Origin: Colletes latitarsis | Taxonomy: Eukaryota > Arthropoda > Insecta > Hymenoptera > Colletidae | Assembly: GCF_051014445.1 (NCBI RefSeq) | Contig: NC_135146.1 | Location: 2,170,001 to 2,234,000 of the forward strand | Direction: 5' to 3' | Length of the DNA: 64,000 bases | Part shown: in pieces, positions 1 to 10,178 of the stretch | How positions within the stretch are numbered: the stretch's first letter is position 1 | How the letters are laid out: each line of letters starts with the position of its first letter | Made by a program: the position numbers and the translations under genes | Notes under the pieces: generated by a model | Seen by the model: the letters and a program-made list of their open reading frames with translations, nothing else | Told to the model about the DNA's origin: nothing | Database searches by the model: none

Positions 1-149
1 TCCTCTTTAATATAGATTGAATCCAGGTTTAACTCACTGTTTCAGTTTGGTACCACATTACTACGTGATCCAACCTAGAAAACGCCCGGGATCTGGCCAA
101 CAAGTAGGCGAAAAATGCGAAAGCATGAGCCAGATGATGGCAAATACCA

Positions 150-169
150 GACCTAACCCTGACCTAACC
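150..169 (+). repeat. 11-bp internal direct repeat with CCTAACC motifs
   Basis: GACCTAACC occurs at 150-158 and again at 161-169, spaced 11 bp, in the 176-bp monomer. The 165-bp monomers have only one copy, which accounts for the 11-bp length difference. CCTAA is the complement of the TTAGG insect telomere unit, but here it appears only as two degenerate units per monomer. Confidence 0.85.
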
Positions 170-176
170 GGTGTTA

Positions 177-352
177 TCCTTTAAAATATAGATAGAATCC
201 AGGTTTAACTCACTGTTTCAGTGTGGTACCACATTGCTACGTGATCCAAACCAGAAAACGCCCAGGATCTTGCCAACAAGTATGCGAAAAATGCGAAAGT
301 ATGAGCCTGATGATGGCATATACCACACCTAACCTTGACATAGCCAGTGTTA
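177..352 (+). repeat. Representative 176-bp satellite monomer
   Basis: One full monomer, given as reference for the coordinates used elsewhere. Base 1 is the T of TCCT. Bases 35-57 hold the dyad block CACTG-TTT-CAGTG overlapping TGTGGTACCACA. TACGTGATCCA follows. The retrotransposon target (GTATGAGCC[A/T]GAT) ends at base 135, and the CCTAACC-like motifs lie just before the end. The monomer resembles no satellite family I can name. Confidence 0.9.
211..233. repeat. Dyad block inside the monomer (imperfect hairpin plus 12-bp palindrome)
   Basis: Bases 211-223 read CACTG-TTT-CAGTG, 5-bp arms with a 3-nt loop. Bases 222-233 are the perfect 12-bp palindrome TGTGGTACCACA with a GGTACC centre. The two overlap by two bases. 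The block recurs in most monomers, with variant loops (TTG, TTA). In the TTA variant the arms extend to CACTGT/ACAGTG around one T. Some monomers break the palindrome (TTTGGTACCACA, TGTGGTACAACA). Function unknown; compact dyads are often noted in centromeric satellites. Confidence 0.8.
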
Positions 353-1584
353 TCCTCTAAAATATAGGTTGAATCCAAGTTTAACTCACTGTTGCAGTGT
401 GGTACAACATTACTACGTGATCCAACCTAGAAAAAACCTAGGATCTGGCCAACAAGTAGGCGAAAAATGCGAAAGTATGAGCCAGATGATGGCAAACACC
501 AGACCTAACCTTGACCTACCCGGTGTTGTCCTCTTTAATATAGATTGAATCCAAGTTTAACTCACTGTTGCAGTGTGGTACAACATTACTACGTGATCCA
601 ACCTAGAAAACGCCCAGGATCTGGCCAACAACTAGGCGAAAAATGCGAAAGTATGAGCCAGATGATGGCAAATACCAGACCTAACCCTGACCTAACCGGT
701 GTTATCGTCGAAAGGATTGATCGTACCCAGGCTTACCCCACTGTTACAGTGTGGTACCACATTACTACGTGATCCAACCTAGAAAACGCCCAGGATCAGG
801 CCAACAAGTATGCGAAAAATGCGAAAGTATGAGCCAGATGATGGCAAATACCAGACCTAACCCTGACCTAACCGGTGTTATCCTCTAAAATATAGATTGA
901 ATCCAGATTTAACTCACTGTTGCAGTGTGGAACAACATTACTACGTGATCCAAACCAGAAAACGCCCAGGATATGGCCAACAAGTATGCGAAAAATGCGA
1001 AAGTATGAGCCAGATAATATCAAATACCAGACCTAACCCTGACCTAACCGGTGTTATTCTCTAAAATATAGATTGAATCCAAGTTTAACTCACTGTTGCA
1101 GTGTGGTACAACATTACTACGTGATCCAACCTAGAAAACAGCCAGGATCTGGCCAACATGTAGGCGAAAAATGCGAAAGTATGAGCCAGATGATGGCAAA
1201 TACCAGACCTGACCTTGACCTAGCCGGTGTTATCCTCTTTAATATAGATTGAATCCAGGTTTAACTCACTGTTTCAGTTTGGTACCACATTACTACGTGA
1301 TCCAACCTAGAAAACGCCCGGGATCTGGCCAACAAGTAGGCGAAAAATGCGAAAGCATGAGCCAGATGATGGCAAATACCAGACCTAACCCTGACCTAAC
1401 CGGTGTTATCCTTTAAAATATAGATAGAATCCAGGTTTAACTCACTGTTTCAGTGTGGTACCACATTGCTACGTGATCCAAACCAGAAAACGCCCAGGAT
1501 CTTGCCAACAAGTATTGGAAAAATGCGAAAGTATGAGCCAGATGATGGCAAACACCAGACCTAACCTTGACCTAACCGGTGTTA

Positions 1585-1749
1585 TCCTCTTTAATATAGA
1601 TTGAATCCAGGTTTAACTCACTGTTTCAGTTTGGTACCACATTACTACGTGATCCAACCCAGAAAAAGCCCAGCATTTGGCTAACAATTATGGTAAAAAA
1701 GCAAAAGCATGAGCGAGATGAAGGCAAATCCCAGACCTAACCGGTGTTA
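1585..1749 (+). repeat. Representative 165-bp monomer variant
   Basis: This monomer lacks one of the two GACCTAACC units and carries the distinctive CATTTGGCTAACAATTATG and AAAAAAGCAAAAGCATGAGC stretches. The class recurs across the whole window. It is usually, but not always, followed by a monomer starting TCCTCTAAAGTATTGATCGG. Its version of the insertion site reads GCATGAGCGAGAT, so the usual target is altered, and none of the three insertions lies in this class. Confidence 0.85.
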
Positions 1750-3840
1750 TCGTCTAAAATATTGATCGTACCCAGGCTTACCTCACTGTTACAGTGTGGT
1801 ACCACATTACTACGTGATCCAACCAAGAAAACGCCCAGGATCAGGCCAACAAGTATGCGAAAAATGCGAAAGTATGAGCCAGATGATGGCAAATACCTGA
1901 CCTAACCCTGACCTAACCGGTGTTATCGTCTAAAATATTGATCGTTCCCAGGCTTACCTCACTGTTACAGTGTGGTACCACATAACTGCGTGATCCAACC
2001 TAGAAAACGAACAGGATCAGGCCAACAAGTATGCGAAGAATGCGAAAGTATGAGCCAGACGATGGCAAATACCAGACCTAACCCTGACCTAACCGGTGTT
2101 ATCCTCTAAAATATAGATTGAATCCAGGTTGAACTCTCTGTTTCAATGTGGTACCACATTACTACGTGATCCAACCCAGAAAAAGCCCAGCATTTGGCTA
2201 ACAATTATGCTAAAAAAGCAAAAGCATTAGCGAGATGAGGGCAAATCCCAGACCTAACCGGTGTTATCCTCTTTAGTATAGATTGAATCCAGGTTTAACT
2301 CACTGTTTCAGTGTGGTGCCATATTGGTACGTGATCCAACCTAGAAAACGCCCAGGATCTGGCCAACAAGTATGCGAAAAATGCGAAAGAATGAGCCAGA
2401 TGATGGCAAATACCAGACCTAACCCTGACCTAACCGGTGTTATCCTCTCAAATATAGATTGAATCCAGGTTTAACTCACTGTTTCAGTGTGGTACCACAC
2501 TACTACGTGATCCAACCCCGAAAAAGCCCAGCATCTGGCCAACAAGTACGCGGAAGAAGCGAAAGTATGTGCGATCTAAGGGAAAATCGCAGACGTAACT
2601 CAGACTTAACCGGGGTTATCCTCTAAAGTATTAATCGGAACCAGGTTTAATTGCCTGTTTCGGTGTGGTACCACATTACTACGTGATCCAAACCGGAAAA
2701 AGCCCAGGATCTGGCCATCAAGTATGCGAAGAATGGCGAAAGTATGAGCCAGATGATGGCAAATACCAGACCTAACCCTGACCTAACCGGTGTTATCCTC
2801 ATTAATATAGATTGAATCCAGGTTTAACTCACTGTTTCAGTTTGGTACCACATTACTACGTGATCCAACCCAGAAAAAGCCCAGCATTTGGCTAACAATT
2901 ATGCTAAAAAAGCAAAAGCAAGAGCGAGATGAGGGCAAATCCCAGACCTAACCGGTGTTATCCTCTAAAGTATTGATCGGATCCCGGTTGAACCCGCTGT
3001 TTCAGTGTGGTACCACAATGCTACGTGATCCATACCAGCAAAAGCCCGGGATATGGACAACATGTATACGAAAAATGCGAAAGTATAAGACAGATGATGG
3101 CAAATACCAGACCTAACCCTGACCTAACCGGTGTTATCCTCTCAAATATAGATTGAATCCAGGTTTAACTCACTGTTTCAGTGTGGTACCACACTACTAC
3201 GTGATCCAACCCCGAAAAAGCCCAGCATCTGGCCAAGAAGTACGCGGAAGAAGCGAAAGTATGTGCGATCTGAGGGAAAATCGCAGACGTAACTCAGACT
3301 TAACCGGGGTTATCCTCTAAAGTATTAATCGGAACCAGGTTTAATTGCCTGTTTCAGTGTGGTACCACATTGCTACGTGATCCAAACCAGAAAACGCCCA
3401 GGATCTGGCCAACAAGTATGCGAAAAATGCGAAAGAATGAGCCAGATGATGGCAAATACCAGACCTAACCCTGACCTAACCGGTGTTATCCTCTAAAATA
3501 TAGATTGAATCCAAGTTTAACTCACTGTTGCAGTGTGGTACAACATTACTACGTGATCCAACCTACAAAACACCTAGGATCTGGCCAACAAGTAGGCGAA
3601 AAATGCGAAAGTATGAGCCAGATGATGGCAAATACCAGACCTAACCCTGACCCAACCGGTGTTATCCTCTAAAATATAGATAGAATCCAGGTTTAACTCA
3701 CTGTTTCAGTGTGGCACCACATTGCTACGTGATCCAAACCAGAAAACGCCCAGGATCTGGCCAACAAGTATCCGAAAAATGCGAAAGTATGAGCCAGATG
3801 ATGGCAAACACCAGACCTAACCTTGACCTAACCGGTGTTA

Positions 3841-6800
3841 TCCTCTTTAATATAGATTGAATCCAGGTTTAACTCACTGTTTCAGTTTGGTACCACATTA
3901 CTACGTGGTCCAACCCAGAAAAAGCCCAGCATTTGGCTAACAATTACGCTAAAAAAGCAAAAGCATGAGCGAGATGAGGGCAAATCCCAGACCTAACCGG
4001 TGTTATCCTCTAAAGTATTGATCGGATCCCGGTTGAACCCGCTGTTTCAGTGTGATACCACAATACTACGTGATCCATACCAGCAAAAGCCCGGGATATG
4101 GACAACATGTATACGAAAAATGCGAAAGTATAAGACAGATGATGGAAAATACCAGACCTAACCCTGACCTAACCGGTGTTATCCTCTAAAATATAGATAG
4201 AATCCAGGTTTAACTCACTGTTTCAGTGAGGTACCACAATACTGCGTGATCCATACCAGCAAAAGCCCGGGATATGGCCAACATGTATACGAAAAATGCG
4301 AAAGTATAAGACAGATGATGGAAAATACCAGACCTAACCCTGACCAAACCGGTGTTATTCTCTAAAACATAGATTGAATCCAAGTTTAACTCACTGTTGC
4401 AGTGTGGTACAACATTACTACGTGATCCAACCTAGAAAACGCCCAGGATCAGGCCAACAAGTATGCGCAAAATGCGAAAGTATGAGCCAGATGATGGCAA
4501 ATACCAGACCTAACCCCGACCTAACCAGTGTTATCCTCTCAAATATAGATTGAATCCAGGTTTAACTCACTGTTTCAGTGTGGTACCACACTACTACGTG
4601 ATCCAACCCAGAAAAAGCCCAGCATCTGGTCAACAAGTATGTGGAAGAAGCGAAAGTATGTGCGATCTGAGGGAAAATCGCAGACCTAACTCAGACTTAA
4701 CCGGGGTTATCCTCTAAAGTATTAATCGGAACCAGGTTTAACTGCCTGTTTCGGTGTGGTACCACATTACTACGTGATCCAAACCGGAAAAAGCCCAGGA
4801 TCTGGCCATCAAGTATGCGAAGAATGGCGAAAGTATGAGCCAGATGATGGCAAACACCAGACCTAACCTTGACCTAACCGGTGTTATCCTCTTTAATATA
4901 GATTGAATCCAGGTTTAACTCACTGTTTCAGTTTGGTACCACATTACTACGTGGTCCAACCCAGAAAAAGCCCAGCATTTGGCTAACAATTACGCTAAAA
5001 AAGCAAAAGCATGAGCGAGATGTGGGCAAATCCCAGACCTAACCGGTGTTATCCTCTAAAGTATTGATCGGATCCCGGTTGAACCCGCTGTTTCAGTGTG
5101 GTACCACAATACTACGTGATCCATACCAGCAAGAGCCCGGGATATGGACAACATGTATACGAAAAATGCGAAAGTATAAGACAGATGATGGAAAATACCA
5201 GACCTAACCCTGACCTAACCGGTGTTATCCTCTAAAATATAGATAGAATCCAGGTTTAACTCACTGTTTCAGTGAGGTACCACAATACTACGTGATCCAT
5301 ACCAGCAAAAGCCCGGGATATGGCCAACATGTATACGAAAAATGCGAAAGTATAAGACAGATGATGGAAAATACCAGACCTAACCCTGACCAAACCGGTG
5401 TTATTCTCTAAAACATAGATTGAATCCAAGTTTAACTCACTGTTGCAGTGTGGTACAACATCACTACGTGATCCAACCTAGAAAACGCCCAGGATCAGGC
5501 CAACAAGTATGCGCAAAATGCGAAAGTATGAGCCAGATGATGGCAAATACCAGACCTAACCCTGACCTAACCAGTGTTATCCTCTCAAATATAGATTGAA
5601 TCCAGGTTTAACTCACTGTTTCAGTGTGGTACCACACTACTACGTGATCCAACCCAGAAAAAGCCCAGCATCTGGCCAACAAGTATGTGGAAGAAGCGAA
5701 AGTATGTGCGATCTGAGGGAAAATCGCAGACCTAACTCAGACTTAACCGGGGTTATCCTCTAAAGTATTAATCGGAACCAGGTTTAACTGCCTGTTTCGG
5801 TGTGGTACCACATTACTACGTGATCCAAACCGGAAAAAGCCCAGGATCTGGCCATCAAGTATGCGAAGAATGGCGAAAGTATGAGCCAGATGATGGCAAA
5901 CACCAGACCTAACCTTGACCTAACCGGTGTTATCCTCTTTAATATAGATTGAATCCAGGTTTAACTCACTGTTTCAGTTTGGTACCACATTACTACGTGG
6001 TCCAACCCAGAAAAAGCCCAGCATTTGGCTAACAATTACGCTAAAAAAGCAAAAGCATGAGCGAGATGAGGGCAAATCCCAGACCTAACCGGTGTTATCC
6101 TCTAAAGTATTGATCGGATCCCGGTTGAACCCGCTGTTTCAGTGTGGTACCACAATACTACGTGATCCATACCAGCAAGAGCCCGGGATATGGACAACAT
6201 GTATACGAAAAATGCGAAAGTATAAGACAGATGATGGAAAATACCAGACCTAACCCCGACCTAACCGGTGTTATCCTCTAAAATATAGATAGAATCCAGG
6301 TTTAACTCACTGTTTCAGTGAGGTACCACAATACTGCGTGATCCATACCAGCAAAAGCCCGGGATATGGCCAACATGTATACGAAAAATGCGAAAGTATA
6401 AGACAGATGATGGAAAATACCAGACCTAACCCTGACCTAACCGGTGTTATCCTCTAAAATATAGATAGAATCCAGGTTTAACTCACTGTTTCAGTGAGGT
6501 ACCACAATACTACGTGATCCATACCAGCAAAAGCCCGGGATATGGCCAACATGTATACGAAAAATGCGAAAGTATAAGACAGATGATGGCAAATACCAGA
6601 CCTAACCCTGACCTAACCAGTGTTATCCTCTCAAATATAGATTGAATCCAGGTTTAACTCACTGTTTCAGTGTGGTACCACACTACTACGTGATCCAACC
6701 CAGAAAAAGCCCAGCATCTGGCCAACAAGTATGTGGAAGAAGCGAAAGTATGTGCGATCTGAGGGAAAATCGCAGACCTAACTCAGACTTAACCGGGGTT

Positions 6801-6978
6801 ATCCTCTAAAGTATTAATCGGAACCAGGTTTAACTGCCTGTTTCGGTGTGGTACCACATTACTACGTGATCCAAACCGGAAAAAGACCAGGATCTGGCCA
6901 TCAAGTATGCGAAGAATGGCGAAAGTATGAGCCAGATGATGGCAAATACCAGACCTACCCCTGACCTAACCGGTGTTA
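3841..6978 (+). repeat. Higher-order repeat, 1,046-bp period, three units
   Basis: The same monomer succession repeats with an exact 1,046-bp offset. TCCTCTTTAATATAG followed by the ACGTGGTCC variant starts at 3841, 4887 and 5933. The CCGGGGTTAT variant lies at 4701, 5747 and 6793. A unit is six monomers: one of 165 bp, four of 176 bp and one of 177 bp (extra G in GAATGGCG). The third unit has one differing internal monomer. Units 1 and 2 differ at only a few positions. Confidence 0.9.
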
Positions 6979-9900
6979 TCCTCTAAAATATAGATTGAAT
7001 CCAGGTTGAACTCTCTGTTTCAATGTGGTACCACATTATTACGTGATCCAGCCCAGAAAAAGCCCAGCATTTGGCTAACAATTATGCTAAAAAAGCAAAA
7101 GCATGAGCGAGATGAGGGCAAATCCCAGACCTAACCGGTGTTATCCTCTAAAGTATTGATCGGATCCCGGTTGAACCCGCTGTTTCAGTGTGGTACCACA
7201 ATACTACGTGATCCATACCAGCAAAAGCCCGGGATATGGACAACATGTATACGAAAAATGCGAAAGTATAAGACAGATGATGGAAAATACCAGACCTAAC
7301 CCTGACCTAACCGGTGTTATCCTCTAAAATATAGATAGAATCCAGGTTTAACTCACTGTTTCAGTGAGGTACCACAATACTACGTGATACATACCAGCAA
7401 AAGCCCGGGATATGGCCAACATGTATACGAAAAATGCGAAAGTATGAGCCAGATGATGGAAAGTATCAGACCTTACCCAGACCTAACCGGTGTTATCCTC
7501 TAAAATATAGATTGAATCCAGGTTTAACTCACTGTTGTAGTGTGGTACAACATTACTACGTGATCCAAACCAGAAAACTCCCAGGATCTGGCCAACAAGT
7601 ATGCGAAAAATCCGAAAGTATGAGCCAGATAATATCAAATACCAGAACTAACCCTGACCTAACCGGTGTTATCCTCTAAACTATAGATTGAATCCAGGTT
7701 TAACTCACTGTTGTAGTGTGGTACAACATTACTACGTGATCCAAACCAAAAAATGCCCAGGATCTGGCCAACAAGGAGGCGAAAAATGCGAAAGTATGAG
7801 CCTGATGATGACAAATACCACACCTAACCTTGACCAAACCAGTGTTATCCTCTCAAATATAGATTGAATCCAGGTTTAACTCACTGTTTCAGTGTGGTAC
7901 CACACTACTACGTGATCCAACCCAGAAAAAGCCCAGCATCTGGCCATCAAGTATGCGAAGAATGGCGAATGTATGAGCCAGATGATGGCAAATACCAGAC
8001 CTAACTCAGACTTAACCGGGGTTATCCTCTAAAGTATTAATCGGAACCAGGTTTAACTGCCTGTTTCGGTGTGGTACCACATTACTACGTGATCCAACCC
8101 AGAAAAAGCCCAGCATTTGGCTAACAATTATGCTAAAAAAGCAAAAGCATGAGCGAGATGAGGGCAAATCCCAGACCTAACCGGTGTTATCCTCTAAAGT
8201 ATTGATCGGATCCCGGTTGAACCCGCTGTTTCAGTGTGGTACCACAATACTACGTGATCCATACCAGCAAAAGCCCGGGATATGGACAACACGTATACGA
8301 AAAATGCGAAAGTATAAGACAGATGATGGAAAATACCAGACCTAACTCTGACCTAACCGGTGTTATCCTCTAAAATATAGATTGAATCCAGGTTTAACTC
8401 ACTGTTTCAGTGTGGTACCACATTGCTACGTGATCCAAACCAGAAAACGCCCAGGATCTGGCCAACAAGTATGCGAAAAATGCGAAAGAATGAGCCAGAT
8501 GATGGCAAATACCAGACCTAACCCTGACCTAACCGGTGTTATCCTCTCAAATATAGATTGAATCCAGGTTTAACTCACTGTTTCAGTTTGGTACCACACT
8601 ACTACGTGATCCAACCCCGAAAAAGCCCAGCATCTGGCCAACAAGTACGCGGAAGAAGCGAAAGTATGTGCGATCTGAGGGAAAATCGCAGACGTAACTC
8701 AGACTTAACCGGGGTTATCCTCTAAAGTATTAATCGGAACCAGGTTTAATTGCCTGTTTCGGTGTGGTACCACATTACTACGTGATCCAACCTACAAAAC
8801 ACCTAGGATCTGGCCAACACGTAGGCGAAAAATGCGAAAGTATGAGCCAGATGATGGCAAACACCAGACCTAACCTTGACCTAACCGGTGTTATCCTCAT
8901 TAATATAGATTGAATCCAGGTTTAACTCACTGTTTCAGTTTGGTACCACATTACTACGTGATCCAAGCTAGAAAACGCCCAGGATCTGGCCAACAACTAG
9001 GCGAAAAATGCGAAAGTATGAGCCAGATGATGGCAAATACCAGACCTAACCCTGACCTAACCGGTGTTATCCTCTAAAATATAGATAGAATCCAGGTTTA
9101 ACTCACTATTTCAGTGTGGTACCACATTGCTACGTGATCCAAACCAGAAAACGCCCAGGATCTGGCCAACAAGTATGCGAAAAATGCGAAAGTATGAGCC
9201 AGATGATGGCAAACACCAGACCTAACCTTGACCTAACCGGTGTTATCCTCTTTAATATAGATTGAATCCAGGTTTAACTCACTGTTTCAGTTTGGTACCA
9301 CATTACTACGTGGTCCAACCCAGAAAAAGCCCAGCATTTGGCTAACAATTACGCTAAAAAAGCAAAAGCATGAGCGAGATGACGGCAAATCCCAGACCTA
9401 ACCGGTGTTATCCTCTAAAGTATTGATCGGATCCCGGTTGAACCCGCTGTTTCAGTGTGGTACCACAATACTACGTGATCCATACCAGCAAAAGCCCGGG
9501 ATATGGACAACATGTATACGAAAAATGCGAAAGTATAAGACAGATGATGGAAAATACCAGACCTAACCCTGACCAAACCGGTGTTATTCTCTAAAACATA
9601 GATTGAATCCAAGTTTAACTCACTGTTGCAGTGTGGTACAACATTACTACGTGATCCAACCTAGAAAACGCCCAGGATCTGGCCAACAACTAGGCGAAAA
9701 ATGCGAAAGTATGAGCCAGATGATGGCAAATACCAGACCTAACCCTGACCAAACCGGTGTTATTCTCTAAAACATAGATTGAATCCAAGTTTAACTCACT
9801 GTTGCAGTGTGGTACAACATTACTACGTGATCCAACCTAGAAAACGCCCAGGATCAGGCCAACAAGTAGGCGAAAAATGCGAAAGTATGAGCCAGATGAT

Positions 9901-10060
9901 GGCAAACACCAGACCTAACCTTGACCTAACCGGTGTTATCCTCTTTAATATAGATTGAATCCAGGTTTAACTCACTGTTTCAGTTTGGTACCACATTACT
10001 ACGTGATCCAACCTAGAAAACGCCCAGGATCTGGCCAACAACTAGGCGAAAAATGCGAAA

Positions 10061-10073
10061 GTATGAGCCAGAT
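10061..10073 (+). repeat. Target-site duplication, left side of copy 1
   Basis: GTATGAGCCAGAT, repeated exactly at 13899-13911 after the poly(A). It ends at monomer base 135 (monomer start 9939). The preceding AAA could also belong to the duplication but cannot be told from the tail, so the length is 13-16 bp. Confidence 0.95.
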
Positions 10074-10074
10074 T

Positions 10075-10176
10075 GCACCGGCTCCGGTGCCGAGGGCGGT
10101 GGCATCGTCCTCCATGGAGGTGGACGGTGCTACGGGGACGGACGGCCGGGAGGAGGCTGGCGCGGCCATTAATTAA
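10075..10176 (+). pseudogene. ORF1 (gag-like) C-terminal remnant
   Basis: Thirty-three codons in frame from the element's first bases to TAA at 10174-10176. The residues are rich in Ala, Gly, Pro and acidic side chains (ending EEAGAAIN). No zinc knuckle survives. In the R1 clade, ORF1 encodes an RNA-binding gag-like protein whose CCHC knuckles lie before a short C-terminal tail; this would be that tail. The assignment rests on position just upstream of ORF2, on the frame being open to the breakpoint, and on the stop overlapping the ORF2 start. By chance the frame is also open leftward into the satellite, to an ATG at 9955. It is broken and cannot make a functional ORF1 protein. Confidence 0.6.
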
Positions 10177-10178
10177 TG
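10174..10178 (+). promoter_or_regulatory. TAATG stop-start overlap joining ORF1 and ORF2
   Basis: The ORF1 stop TAA (10174-10176) shares its last A with the ORF2 ATG (10176-10178). The same UAAUG arrangement is known in the R1-clade telomere element SART1, where ORF2 is translated by coupling to ORF1 termination. Here the mechanism is inferred from the sequence match only. It also fixes the ORF2 start. Confidence 0.75.

Larger units (their letters stand above)
1..10073 (+). repeat. Satellite array, block 1 (176/165-bp monomers)
   Basis: Uninterrupted head-to-tail tandem repeats. Monomer starts (the T of TCCTCT or TCGTCT) fall at 1, 177, 353 and 529, giving a period of 176 bp. Some monomers are 165 bp (for example 1585-1749). 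Several monomer classes alternate, recognised by the region after TACGTGATCCA: CCTAGAAAACGCCCAGGATC, CAGAAAAAGCCCAGCATTTG (usually the 165-bp form) and TACCAGCAAAAGCCCGGGAT. All monomers have the same orientation. The block stops inside a monomer at the copy 1 insertion. No gene is seen. The short reading frames here (under about 100 codons) repeat with the monomer and are not credible genes. Confidence 0.97.

Noticed and set aside
177..352. CENP-B box in the monomer
   Set aside because: I looked for the TTCG....A..CGGG pattern on both strands of several monomer classes and found only partial matches (around CCCGGTTGAACCC).
545..772. Many 60-100 codon frames in the satellite, on both strands (for example 545-772, 22463-22696, 28113-28301, 50658-50876)
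   Set aside because: They are the same monomer read-through repeated, with start and stop set by monomer variants. No domain, no sign of coding constraint.
1..10073. CRISPR array
   Set aside because: The repeats are 165-177 bp with no short repeat/unique spacer pattern, and the retrotransposon shows a eukaryotic context.
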